A stretch of DNA of 64,000 bases, taken from contig NZ_CALPCB010000004.1 of NCBI RefSeq assembly GCF_943192895.1, positions 62,001 to 126,000 of the forward strand. The letters are read 5' to 3'. The position numbers and the translations under genes were made by a program. This document shows, in pieces, positions 48,408 to 57,418 of this stretch. The notes under the pieces were generated by a model that saw only the letters and a list, made by a program, of their open reading frames with translations, made no database searches and was not told the origin of the DNA. The stretch comes from Veillonella_A intestinalis (GTDB taxonomy: Bacteria; Bacillota; Negativicutes; Veillonellales; Veillonellaceae). Position 1 is the stretch's first letter. Every line of letters begins with the position of its first letter.

Positions 48408-49151
48408 ATGCATTTAACAGATAAAGTTGCTTTAGTAACAGGTGCTTCTCGTGGTATTGGCCGTGCAATTGCTATTTTAATGGCAAAGCAAGGGGCTGAT
48501 GTAGTTGTAAACTACAGTGGCAGTGAAGGTGCTGCACAAGAAACAGTAGATGCTATTTTAGCGCTTGGTCGCAAAGCGATTAAAGTAAAAGCTAATGTAG
48601 GCAATGCTGAAGAAGTGGCTGCTATGGTTGAAGAAGCTCATACAGCATTTGGTCGTATTGATATTTTAGTGAATAATGCAGGTATCACTCGTGATGGCTT
48701 GCTTATGCGCATGAAAGACAATGACTGGGATGATGTTATGAACATCAATCTTAAAGGCGTATATCTTGTAACTAAAGCCGTTTCAAAAATTATGATGAAA
48801 CAGCGTAGTGGTAAAATTGTAAATATGACATCTGTAGTTGGTGTGACTGGCAATGCTGGTCAAGCTAATTATAGTGCTTCTAAAGCAGGTGTAATTGGTT
48901 TTACTAAAACTTGTGCTAAAGAATTGGCAAGCCGTGGTATTACGGTAAATGCGATTGCACCAGGTTTTATTCACACTGATATGACAGATGTTTTACCTGA
49001 TAAAGTGAAAGAAGCAATGGTTCAGACAATTCCATTAGGACGTATGGCTGAACCAGAAGAAGTAGCTGTAGTAGCTACCTTCTTAGCAAGTGATATGGCA
49101 AGTTACATTACTGGTCAAGTCATTAATGTTGATGGTGGCATGGTGATGTAG
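48408..49151 (+). CDS. fabG: 3-oxoacyl-ACP reductase FabG
   Basis: FabG reduces the beta-keto group with NADPH. It is a short-chain dehydrogenase with VALVTGASRGIGRAIAILMA (cofactor site), NNAGITRD, and the catalytic Ser, Tyr, Lys in MTSVVGVTGNAGQANYSASK. At 247 residues it is standard. The ATG at 48408 follows GGGGG inside the end of fabD; a longer frame from 48381 lies within fabD and adds nothing conserved. Confidence 0.96.
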   Translation: MHLTDKVALVTGASRGIGRAIAILMAKQGADVVVNYSGSEGAAQETVDAILALGRKAIKVKANVGNAEEVAAMVEEAHTAFGRIDILVNNAGITRDGLLMRMKDNDWDDVMNINLKGVYLVTKAVSKIMMKQRSGKIVNMTSVVGVTGNAGQANYSASKAGVIGFTKTCAKELASRGITVNAIAPGFIHTDMTDVLPDKVKEAMVQTIPLGRMAEPEEVAVVATFLASDMASYITGQVINVDGGMVM

Positions 49152-49191
49152 GTACATATATAGTGAAATAGTGAAAGGAGGTGAAATCACA

Positions 49192-49428
49192 ATGACCACG
49201 TTTGATAAAGTAAAAGCGATCGTTGTGGAACAGTTAGGCGTTGACGAAGCTGAAGTTAAGATTGATTCTACATTCATTGACGACTTAGGAGCTGACTCCT
49301 TAGACATCGTTGAATTGATCATGGCTTTCGAAGAAGAATTCAATGTTGAAATTCCTGATGATGTAGCTGAAAAAATTAAAACAGTGAAAGATACGGTAGA
49401 ATACATCGATTCTATCAAAGAAGCGTAA
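49192..49428 (+). CDS. acpP: Acyl carrier protein
   Basis: The 78-residue acidic protein carries growing acyl chains on a phosphopantetheine attached to Ser36 in IDDLGADSLDIVELIM, the classic DSL motif. It starts MTTFDKVKAIVVEQLG. AAAGGAGG lies 9 bases before the ATG at 49192; the ATG at 49171 overlaps it. fabG precedes it by 40 bases. A GC-rich hairpin follows the stop. Confidence 0.97.
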   Translation: MTTFDKVKAIVVEQLGVDEAEVKIDSTFIDDLGADSLDIVELIMAFEEEFNVEIPDDVAEKIKTVKDTVEYIDSIKEA

Positions 49429-49440
49429 GACTTGTGCACC

Positions 49441-49466
49441 GTTAGGGGGCTGTACGCCCCCTAGTC
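49441..49466 (+). other. GC-rich hairpin after acpP
   Basis: TAGGGGGC and GCCCCCTA form a perfect 8-bp stem with loop TGTAC, extended by ACCG/CGGT outside. No T-run follows. Within the operon it may protect the abundant acpP message or lower read-through. Confidence 0.6.
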
Positions 49467-49492
49467 GGTATACGTAACAGGAGGAATTTATA

Positions 49493-50449
49493 GTGAAGCT
49501 CCCTGAACTTCGCATAGGAAATCTGGTGGCAAAGGTGCCCATTATTCAAGGTGGCATGGCAATCAGATTGTCTACAGCACGTCTTGCTGCGGCTGTAGCT
49601 AATGAAGGTGGCATTGGTCTCATTGCGGCCTCCGGTATGCCATTTGATGAATTACGTTATGAAATTAAATTAGCTCGAAAATTATCACCTACGGGTATTA
49701 TTGGTATAAATGCAATGGTAGCAGCCTCTGGTTTTGCTGGCCTTGTGCAAACTGCAGTTGAAGAAGGCATTGACCTTGTTGTTGCAGGCGCAGGTTTTTC
49801 TCGTGATATGTTTGGTATGGGGAAAGAATCAGGTACGCCCATTGTACCGATTGTGTCCTCTGGAAAATTAGCTCGTATTTCCGAAGGATTAGGTGCGGCA
49901 GCTGTCATCGTTGAAGGCAGTGAAGCAGGCGGCCATTTAGGTACGAATCGCTCATCTCGTGAAATTGTACCTGAAGTTGTAAAAGCCGTTAAAAATATTC
50001 CTGTAATTGGCGCGGGCGGCGTGTTAGACGGGAAAGATATTGTAGAAATGATTAAGCTAGGTGCTAATGGCGTCCAAATGGGGAGCCGTTTTGCTGCTAG
50101 TGTAGAATGCAATGCATCGGACGAATTGAAAAAAATGTATGTACGTACAACAAAACCGGAAGATGTAGTGTTAATAGAAAGTCCAGTGGGTCTACCAGGA
50201 CAGGCAATACGCAATAAATTTGCCACCACTGTATTGGATGGTACTGTACCACCACCAACTGAATGTGATCGTTGTTTAAAACATTGCTCTCATAGATTCT
50301 GTTTAATTAAAGCACTGGAACGAGCACAACAAGGTGATGTGGAGAATGGTTTAGTATTCTCCGGCAATAATATGCGCAAAGTAGATGAGATTTTGCCAGT
50401 TAAGGAAATTTTCGCTCGTTTATTGAAGGAAGTTTCCCAGATTGATTAA
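49493..50449 (+). CDS. Nitronate monooxygenase-family FMN protein with Cys-rich insert
   Basis: The 318-residue protein belongs to the same TIM-barrel family as FabK: VPIIQGGMAIRLSTARLAAA, GGIGLIAASGMPFDEL, VIVEGSEAGGHLGTNRSS, GANGVQMGSRFAASVEC. Unlike the other two copies in the window it carries a Cys/His-rich stretch near residue 255 (TECDRCLKHCSHRFCLIKA) that could bind a metal or an iron-sulphur cluster. It lies between acpP and fabF in the lipid operon, so a role in fatty acid synthesis or desaturation is likelier than nitronate detoxification. AGGAGG precedes the GTG. Function unproven. Confidence 0.8.
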   Translation: MKLPELRIGNLVAKVPIIQGGMAIRLSTARLAAAVANEGGIGLIAASGMPFDELRYEIKLARKLSPTGIIGINAMVAASGFAGLVQTAVEEGIDLVVAGAGFSRDMFGMGKESGTPIVPIVSSGKLARISEGLGAAAVIVEGSEAGGHLGTNRSSREIVPEVVKAVKNIPVIGAGGVLDGKDIVEMIKLGANGVQMGSRFAASVECNASDELKKMYVRTTKPEDVVLIESPVGLPGQAIRNKFATTVLDGTVPPPTECDRCLKHCSHRFCLIKALERAQQGDVENGLVFSGNNMRKVDEILPVKEIFARLLKEVSQID

Positions 50450-50487
50450 TGTATTTCAATGCATAGTTTACATGTGAGGTGAAATAA

Positions 50488-51732
50488 TTGGAAAAACGTG
50501 TTGTTATTACTGGTTTAGGGGCTGTAACGCCTGTAGGCACTGGTAAAGAGGCTTTTTATGAAGCGTTATTAGCAGGTAAATCTGGTATCGGTCCGATTAC
50601 GCATTTTGATGCTTCAGAATATGCTACCCGCATTGCTGGTGAAGTGAAGGATTTTGATATTACTGAATATGGTGTAGAGAAGAAAGAGTCCCGTCGTATG
50701 GACCGTTCCTCTCAATTTGCAATCGCTGCAGCAGTTCTTGCTTTGCGCGATTCTGATCTTGATTTGGATAAAGAAGATCGTGACCGTTGTGGTACTGTAG
50801 TAGGTACTGGTATCGGTGGGATTGACTCTATCCACGATGTATATGTAACGTTATTTGACAAAGGACCTAATCGTGTAAGTCCATTTGCTGTACCTATGAT
50901 GATTGCTAACATGGTATCTGGCCGTGTATCTATTGAACTTGGTCTTCGTGGCCCAGCGATTACAGATATTACTGCTTGTGCTTCTGGCACTAACTCCATT
51001 GGCGATGCATTCCGTATTGTAGCTCGTGGGGATGCTGATATTATGTTTGCTGGTGGTACTGAAGCGGCTATTTCTCCAGCGGCTGTAGCTGGTTTTGCTG
51101 CTATGAAAGCAATGTCTACACGCAATGATGAACCTGAAAAAGCATCTCGTCCATTTGATGCAGACCGTGATGGTTTTGTAATGGGTGAAGGGGCAGGTAT
51201 CGTTGTTCTTGAAGAATTAGAACATGCGAAAGCTCGTGGTGCTCATATTTACGCAGAAGTAATTGGTTATGGTAGCAATGGTGATGCGTATCACATTACA
51301 GCGCCAGCACCAGGTGGTTTACAAGCGCGTAAATGTATGGAATTGGCAATTAAAGACGCTGGTATTGATCCTAGCGAAATTAATTATATCAATGCTCATG
51401 GTACATCTACTGGTCTTAATGATAAGAATGAAACTATGGCAATTAAAGAATTATTTGGAGAACATGCTAATACATTAGCAATTAACTCCACTAAATCTAT
51501 GACAGGCCATTTATTGGGTGCTGCTGGTGCTATTGAAGCTATTGTAATGGCTATGGCTATTGAAACTGGCAAAATTCACCCAACTATTAACTTAACGAAC
51601 CCAGATCCAGAACTTGATTTGGATTATGTAAAAGAAGGAGCTCGTGAGTTAAAAGTTAATTGTGCTCTTTCCAATTCCTTTGGTTTTGGTGGACACAATG
51701 CGACGTTACTAGTTCGTCGTTACGAGGACTAA
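50488..51732 (+). CDS. fabF: 3-oxoacyl-ACP synthase II FabF
   Basis: FabF elongates acyl-ACP. The protein starts EKRVVITGLGAVTPVGTG and has the catalytic Cys in DITACASGTNSIGDA and the His pair in NAHGTSTGLNDKNE and TKSMTGHLLGAAGA. At 414 residues it is full length. The start is a TTG at 50488 with GAGGTG 6 bases before it; no ATG or GTG fits the family's N-terminus. It closes the fab genes; rnc begins at the next base after its stop. Confidence 0.95.
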   Translation: MEKRVVITGLGAVTPVGTGKEAFYEALLAGKSGIGPITHFDASEYATRIAGEVKDFDITEYGVEKKESRRMDRSSQFAIAAAVLALRDSDLDLDKEDRDRCGTVVGTGIGGIDSIHDVYVTLFDKGPNRVSPFAVPMMIANMVSGRVSIELGLRGPAITDITACASGTNSIGDAFRIVARGDADIMFAGGTEAAISPAAVAGFAAMKAMSTRNDEPEKASRPFDADRDGFVMGEGAGIVVLEELEHAKARGAHIYAEVIGYGSNGDAYHITAPAPGGLQARKCMELAIKDAGIDPSEINYINAHGTSTGLNDKNETMAIKELFGEHANTLAINSTKSMTGHLLGAAGAIEAIVMAMAIETGKIHPTINLTNPDPELDLDYVKEGARELKVNCALSNSFGFGGHNATLLVRRYED

Positions 51733-52485
51733 TTGAGCGGCCGTAAGACTCATAAGACAATCTCGCACCAAGCTCGAGAAGCAGCGCTTCGAGAGCTTGT
51801 GGCGCGTTTGCGTATTCCTTTGACAGATATTAATTTGCTCGACAGAGCGTTTACGCATACGTCTTATGCCAATGAGAATAGAGCAGCTCGCGTTAAACAT
51901 AATGAGCGTCTTGAATTTCTAGGAGATGCTGTATTAGATTTAATTATCGGTGAGTATCTGTTTACTACATATCCTCAAATGACTGAGGGTGAACTGACGA
52001 AGATAAAGGCAGCCACTGTTTGTGAAACGTCACTAGCTACTTGTAGTGCTAAATTAAATTTTGGTAACTATTTATTATTAGGTCGTGGTGAAGCGACTTC
52101 TGGTGGCCGTGAACGGGCCTCTATTTTGGCGGATACATTTGAGGCAGTTATAGGCGCCTTATATGTCAATACTTCCTATGAAGTAGCAGCACAGTTCGTA
52201 TTGAGTCATTTGAAAGGATATTTAGAAAAGGCTAAAGCTGGTAAGCTTGGCAAAGATTATAAAACAATGTTGCAAGAATATGTGCAACAAGATGGGGAAA
52301 AGCAAATTGTTTACACTTTACTAAGTGAATCTGGACCTGACCATGACAAGATTTTTTGCATGGAAGTGCGTATTGAAGGCGTTGCTTATGGTTCAGGTAC
52401 TGGTAAGAGTAAAAAAGAAGCAGAACAAAATGCAGCACAAGTTACGTTAGATTATTTAGAAGGCAAACGAGCTTGTCAGTTATAA
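51733..52485 (+). CDS. rnc: Ribonuclease III
   Basis: RNase III cuts double-stranded RNA in rRNA and mRNA processing. The catalytic motif is NERLEFLGDAVLDLIIGEYL, with later acidic residues in ADTFEAVIGALYVN. A double-stranded RNA-binding domain occupies about residues 165-240 (DYKTMLQEYVQQ, GTGKSKKEAEQNAAQ). At 250 residues it is normal. The TTG at 51733 directly follows the fabF stop, with GAGGA 4 bases earlier, so its translation is probably coupled. The fab-acpP-rnc-smc-ftsY order is common in Firmicutes. Confidence 0.95.
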   Translation: MSGRKTHKTISHQAREAALRELVARLRIPLTDINLLDRAFTHTSYANENRAARVKHNERLEFLGDAVLDLIIGEYLFTTYPQMTEGELTKIKAATVCETSLATCSAKLNFGNYLLLGRGEATSGGRERASILADTFEAVIGALYVNTSYEVAAQFVLSHLKGYLEKAKAGKLGKDYKTMLQEYVQQDGEKQIVYTLLSESGPDHDKIFCMEVRIEGVAYGSGTGKSKKEAEQNAAQVTLDYLEGKRACQL

Positions 52486-52502
52486 TTAGGTATATGTAAA
52501 TA

Positions 52503-52528
52503 GAGGAGCGGCTAATCCGCTCCTTTTT
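52503..52528 (+). terminator. Terminator after rnc
   Basis: GGAGCGG and CCGCTCC pair perfectly around CTAAT and are followed by TTTTT. It closes the fapR-rnc unit, 17 bases after the rnc stop. Confidence 0.9.
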
Positions 52529-52550
52529 CGTATAGAAAGTGAGTTATCTT

Positions 52551-53816
52551 ATGGCTGTAAGCATTGAAACAATGAAATCAAATATTGCAGTACCTTCTAA
52601 AGGTCTAACAAAGAAAAAGCGTGGCCTTATTCCTTTTTATATTCCTCATGCAGGCTGTCCACAGCAATGTATCTTTTGTAATCAACATCGGATTACTAGT
52701 GGTGGCGCAAGAGCTACTGCAGTGGATGTGACAGCGACTATTAAAGAATATATAGGTGCTGAACGAGAGTTAAAATATTGGGAAGTGGCTTTTTATGGGG
52801 GTAGTTTTTCTGCTTTACCCAAAGAATTACAGATTTCTTTATTAGAGCCTGCTTATGAAGCTTTACAAGGGGGGCTTATTGATGGTATTCGTTGTTCTAC
52901 TCGGCCTGATGCATTAAGTGATGAAGCTATTGATTTGCTCGTAGCCTATGGGGTGAGTACAGTTGAAATGGGCGTACAATCCATGGATGAGACCATTCTT
53001 GTTAACTCTAAACGGGGGCATACAAGTGCTGACGTTGTAGGGGCGGTAGGGCGTTTACAAAGACGTGGCTTAACTGTAGGTATACAATTATTACCTGGTT
53101 TACCTGGTGAAAATTGGCATACTTTGGTGCATACGGCAGTGAAGGTAGGCCGTTTAGAGCCTGATTTTGTACGTATTTACCCTGTATTAGTTATTGCTGA
53201 TACGGAATTGGCAGAGGCAGTAGCTGAAGGGACTTATACGCCTTTAACCGTTGAGGAAGCAGTAGCATATAGTGCGTTTTTAAAAACTTATTTTGAAGAT
53301 AAGCAGATTGAAGTAATACGGACAGGTCTGCAAAGTACGCCAGAATTAGATGCCGGCATCGGCTTAGTGGGCGGACCTTATGAACCAGCTATGGGTGAAT
53401 TGGTTGTTAATTATCAATGGCAACAAAAGCTGGAAGACGTATTACAGGCCCATGAAGCGGAGTTTATGTTTGCGTCGCAGATTGCATCTACTTTAGATTC
53501 TCCGAGACAGCATAAAAAGCTGATTACCATTATATATCCACGGTCATTGACTTCGAAACTGCGTGGAGAAAAGCAACGGAATATGAAGTATTTTGCCACA
53601 AAATATAGTCAGTATAATTGGCAGTGGTGTGAATGGGATTCTAAGGTGGCTCAAAATATATGGTCTAAGTGGGAAGTAACTGGTTTTGTGATTGGCGATG
53701 CGAGCGATGAAGTTAAGTCGGCAAAAACTACTGAAGGACTGAACCATAGTTATATGGCGAAAAATAAAGAGAATGTGTGTTTGATTATCGATAATATTAG
53801 GTATACTGTGGTATAA
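52551..53816 (+). CDS. Radical SAM protein (Elp3-like family, rnc-smc linked)
   Basis: The 421-residue protein has the radical SAM CxxxCxxC motif at about Cys36, Cys40, Cys43 (PHAGCPQQCIFCNQHRITSG). A (beta-alpha) half-barrel follows, with EVAFYGGSFSALPKELQ, CSTRPDALSDEAIDLL, VEMGVQSMDETIL and GIQLLPGLPGENWHT, the pattern of the Elp3/oxygen-independent coproporphyrinogen-like group. A roughly 110-residue C-terminal part is not recognisable. Such genes often lie between rnc and smc in clostridia-like bacteria and are poorly characterised. The start is uncertain: ATG 52551 (used), ATG 52539 or ATG 52572; no strong ribosome site is visible. Confidence 0.82.
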   Translation: MAVSIETMKSNIAVPSKGLTKKKRGLIPFYIPHAGCPQQCIFCNQHRITSGGARATAVDVTATIKEYIGAERELKYWEVAFYGGSFSALPKELQISLLEPAYEALQGGLIDGIRCSTRPDALSDEAIDLLVAYGVSTVEMGVQSMDETILVNSKRGHTSADVVGAVGRLQRRGLTVGIQLLPGLPGENWHTLVHTAVKVGRLEPDFVRIYPVLVIADTELAEAVAEGTYTPLTVEEAVAYSAFLKTYFEDKQIEVIRTGLQSTPELDAGIGLVGGPYEPAMGELVVNYQWQQKLEDVLQAHEAEFMFASQIASTLDSPRQHKKLITIIYPRSLTSKLRGEKQRNMKYFATKYSQYNWQWCEWDSKVAQNIWSKWEVTGFVIGDASDEVKSAKTTEGLNHSYMAKNKENVCLIIDNIRYTVV

Positions 53817-53866
53817 TAAAAGGTACGTTATTATAAGAATTTTTGACTCACAGAAAGGTGGTTAGC

Positions 53867-56800
53867 ATGCAACTCTTACGATTAGAGTTAAAGGGATTTA
53901 AGTCCTTTGCTGATAAAACAATTGTAAAATTTTCACCAGGCATGACGGCCATTGTAGGCCCTAATGGGAGCGGCAAAAGTAATATTACGGATGCTATGCG
54001 TTGGGTCTTAGGTGAATCAAATGTACGCCAATTACGTGGTCAAAAAGCAGAAGATATTATTTTTTCAGGCACAGAAAAACGTCGTCCCATGAGTACGGCT
54101 GAAGTAACGTTAATCTTTGATAATAGTGATAAACGATTACATCCTGATTTAGCAGAAGTGGCTTTAACACGGCGTATTTATCGCAGTGGGGAAAGCGAAT
54201 TTTATATTAATAAAAAAGCTTGTCGTTTAAAAGATATTCAAGCCTTATTGGCTGATACAGGCTTAGGTCGTGACTCTATGGCTATTATTGGTCAGAATCG
54301 AGTAGATGCTATTTTAAATAGTAAGCCGGAAGAACGACGTTTAATTTTTGAAGAAGTAGCAGGTATTGCTCGTTTCAAAATGAATAAAGAAGAGTCTTTG
54401 CGCCGCATGGGGCAGACTGATCGAAATATGGAGCGTGTTGCTGATTTAATGGCTAATTTAGAGGAACAAATGGGACCTCTAAAAGAAAAGGCTGATAAAA
54501 CAGAAGAACATGGTCGTTTGAGTCAGCAAAAACGTCTATATGATGGGGCTTTGGCTTTTCATGATTTTAAGGTAGCTGATCGACTTTTTACTAAACAAGA
54601 GAATGAAAAGACTGCTTTAGAACAAGAAGATATTGAAATACAAACAGAATTAACGACTGTAGCTGCATCCGAACAAAGTTTGAAACTTCATAATGATGAA
54701 CAGCAGTTAGCACTTCGAGCTTGTGAAGAAGCGGTAGCACAGGCGCAGCGTAAAGAAGAACGGTTGCAAGGGGAGCAGAAGCTGGTAGAGGAACAGTTAC
54801 GTTCTGCTACAAAAGAGGTACAAGAGCTACAATATCGTATTCATGAAATGGAAGCGACTATTGCTGGTGATAGTCAGAAGGTATTAGTTCACCAAAAGTT
54901 GGTGGCTGATAGTGAAGCTGAATTAACTAAGCAGGCGGAAGTGGTACGTCAAAAAGAAGAGGCTTATGAGATAGCTAAAGCTACCTTGCAAGAGGTACAG
55001 CAAGCCTTTCAAGCGGTGCAAAAAGAAGCGGCTAGTCGCCATGAAGAGCAACTAAGTTTAGTAGGACGAGTTGAAAAATATCGGTCTGAATTGCAACGTG
55101 TAGCCGATGAATTAGAAGAAGGGCGGAAATTAGTAGAAGTTTTGACCCAAGAAGTAGCCGACGTCGCTACGGAAGAAGCAGCTGCCTTAGCTAAGCAACA
55201 GCGTTTAGAAGCTAGCAAGAAAGAACAAGAAGCAGTTCGTCAAACACAGCAAAATGCGTTAAATGAATTGCGGACTAGTCGTCAACAATTGGAAAAAGAA
55301 AATCAAGCGAGGCGCCGTGAAGAACAACAATTAGAAGGGCGTTTGCAAGTATTGGCCCAGTGGGCAGAGCAACATGAAGGCTATGCAGAAGGTACGCGTA
55401 ATGCTTTACAAGCTAACGAAAGCTGGCGTAAGGATTTGCATGGGGCCATTGGTGATTTATTTACAGTAGAGCCTAAGTTTGTAACGGCCCTAGATATTGC
55501 TTTAGGTGGTAGTATTAATCACATAGTTGCTAGTACAAGTCGAGCCGCTGCAGATTGTATTGCTTATTTAAAACGAACACAGGGTGGTCGCGTTACTTTT
55601 TTACCTCTTGAAACGGTAAAAGGTCATGCTCTTGAGACCTCTGCATTAGCTGAAGTTGGTGTACTAGGGCGTGCCGTTGATTGTATTACTTTTGACGATA
55701 CGTATAAAGGGATTTTTACATATTTATTAGGCCGTACCATCGTTGTTGAGTCTATGGAACGAGCGATAGAGCTACAAAAAAAATACAAACAACAGTTGCG
55801 TATTGTTACTTTAGGTGGTGAACAGTTTCAACCTGGTGGCTCTTTATCAGGTGGTGTGACTAAGCGTCGCAAAGCCTCTGTCATGGCTCGTAAAGAAGAG
55901 CTTACGACCCTTACAACAAAACTTACAACTTTGCAACAGAAGATAGAGGACGATCAAACTACCATACAAAAGAAAGAGCAAGACATAGAAGCGTTAACCG
56001 CTACTATGGAGGCTGAAAAAGATAGTTGGGACGAATTACATACCTTATTATTAACAGCACAGACTTTATGTCAAACCTTGGGTGAGCGTAAGGCTCGTAA
56101 AGAGCGCTTAGTGGTTGAAAATACAACTAAAGTGAAAATTTTGGAAGATACCCAGCAGACTATTGAGGGTCAGCTAAAAGCGGGGGAGGCTAGTTTACAA
56201 GCTTTGCAGACAAAATTGACTGAGGCTGGTGAAGGTAGTGTTACATTAGCTCAATTAGAAGCAGCTCAGCAGGCGCAAGGGGAAGCAAATGCCATATGGA
56301 ATGAAGCCCGTTTGGCTTATGAACAAAGTCGTCAACAACAGGTATATAGACAAAGTCAAATTGCTGAATGGCAGGCTGCTATTGAGGCGAATACCGCTAA
56401 AATGAAGCCTTTACAAGAACAGTTAATGAGGCAAACTGAGTTAGTGGATATAACGTTGCCACAACAGTTGTCACATTTAACTGAAACCTATGGTACACAG
56501 GCGTCAAAGTCAGGGGCTTTGCAAAAAGAGCGACAATCCCTCTATGAATTGCATAGTACTCAAAAGCAGAATTTAGAAGAATTAGCTACTCGACGTAATG
56601 ATTTAGATGTACGGCAAAAGCGTATTCAACAACGATTATTGCAGATGGAAGGACAGTTGGCTAAATATGAAATGAATAGTACCCAAGCGGTGGCTAAAAT
56701 CGGTGAGTTAGGCTTTACGAAAGAGGAGGCACAATCACTTCATTTAGAGGGCGCTGTTGGGGATTGGCGTTTAGCACAAGGCCAATTACAAGCTCAATTA

Positions 56801-57418
56801 GAAGCGTTGGGGCCTATTAATCCTGAAGCAGTTGCTGAATATGAAGAAGCGCTAAAAAAGAAAAGTTTTTACGAAGAGCAGCGTTCTGATTTAGAATTAG
56901 CGAAACAACAGCTTGAGTCTGTTATTGCGGAGATTGATAAAGCAATGTCGACTCAACTTAGTGAAGTCTTAGATATAGTAGGGGACCGATTCCAAGCGGT
57001 GTTTAGTCAATTGTTTGGGGGCGGTACGGCACAAATTGTATTAACTGATGCAGCTAATATTTTAACTAGTGGGATTGATTTTTATATACAGCCACCTGGT
57101 AAAAAACGTCAGCAATTAACATTATTGTCTGGCGGTGAACGAGCTTTAACAGTTATTGCTTTATTGTTCTCATTCTTAGACTATCGACCTGCTCCATTTT
57201 GCGTACTTGATGAAGTAGATGCTGCTTTAGATGAAGCAAACGTAGAACGATTTGGCAGTTATTTGCAGCGTTTAGGGGCTGATACACAATTTATTGTTGT
57301 ATCGCATCGTAAGCGGACTATGGAAGCGGCTTTAGTATTACAAGGGGTGACAATGGTAGAACGAGGCGTTTCACGATTATTAACAGTAGCCTTTGATGAT
57401 ATAGAGGAGGATATGTAA
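53867..57418 (+). CDS. smc: Chromosome segregation ATPase SMC
   Basis: SMC dimers fold and separate chromosomes together with ScpAB. The 1183-residue protein has Walker A GPNGSGKSN (about 31-38), two long coiled-coil arms rich in Gln, Glu and Lys (about 170-500 and 660-1000), and a hinge around 510-640 (GAIGDLFTVEPKFVTALDIA, GGSLSGGVTKRR). The C-terminal head has the signature LLSGGERALTVIALLF and Walker B FCVLDEVDAALDEANV. I chose the ATG at 53867, after AAAGGTGG; a TTG at 53843 adds 8 residues outside the family. ftsY overlaps its stop by 1 base. Confidence 0.96.
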   Translation: MQLLRLELKGFKSFADKTIVKFSPGMTAIVGPNGSGKSNITDAMRWVLGESNVRQLRGQKAEDIIFSGTEKRRPMSTAEVTLIFDNSDKRLHPDLAEVALTRRIYRSGESEFYINKKACRLKDIQALLADTGLGRDSMAIIGQNRVDAILNSKPEERRLIFEEVAGIARFKMNKEESLRRMGQTDRNMERVADLMANLEEQMGPLKEKADKTEEHGRLSQQKRLYDGALAFHDFKVADRLFTKQENEKTALEQEDIEIQTELTTVAASEQSLKLHNDEQQLALRACEEAVAQAQRKEERLQGEQKLVEEQLRSATKEVQELQYRIHEMEATIAGDSQKVLVHQKLVADSEAELTKQAEVVRQKEEAYEIAKATLQEVQQAFQAVQKEAASRHEEQLSLVGRVEKYRSELQRVADELEEGRKLVEVLTQEVADVATEEAAALAKQQRLEASKKEQEAVRQTQQNALNELRTSRQQLEKENQARRREEQQLEGRLQVLAQWAEQHEGYAEGTRNALQANESWRKDLHGAIGDLFTVEPKFVTALDIALGGSINHIVASTSRAAADCIAYLKRTQGGRVTFLPLETVKGHALETSALAEVGVLGRAVDCITFDDTYKGIFTYLLGRTIVVESMERAIELQKKYKQQLRIVTLGGEQFQPGGSLSGGVTKRRKASVMARKEELTTLTTKLTTLQQKIEDDQTTIQKKEQDIEALTATMEAEKDSWDELHTLLLTAQTLCQTLGERKARKERLVVENTTKVKILEDTQQTIEGQLKAGEASLQALQTKLTEAGEGSVTLAQLEAAQQAQGEANAIWNEARLAYEQSRQQQVYRQSQIAEWQAAIEANTAKMKPLQEQLMRQTELVDITLPQQLSHLTETYGTQASKSGALQKERQSLYELHSTQKQNLEELATRRNDLDVRQKRIQQRLLQMEGQLAKYEMNSTQAVAKIGELGFTKEEAQSLHLEGAVGDWRLAQGQLQAQLEALGPINPEAVAEYEEALKKKSFYEEQRSDLELAKQQLESVIAEIDKAMSTQLSEVLDIVGDRFQAVFSQLFGGGTAQIVLTDAANILTSGIDFYIQPPGKKRQQLTLLSGGERALTVIALLFSFLDYRPAPFCVLDEVDAALDEANVERFGSYLQRLGADTQFIVVSHRKRTMEAALVLQGVTMVERGVSRLLTVAFDDIEEDM

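Noticed and set aside
49657..50229. Minus-strand open frame of 190 codons inside the 49493 gene
   Set aside because: Antisense of a conserved TIM-barrel gene; Pro/Thr/Ser-rich composition is the usual mirror of codon bias.
53781..53817. Promoter for smc within the end of the radical SAM gene
   Set aside because: TTGATT to TATACT is only 15 bases apart and the later TATAAT has no -35, so the evidence is too weak to list.
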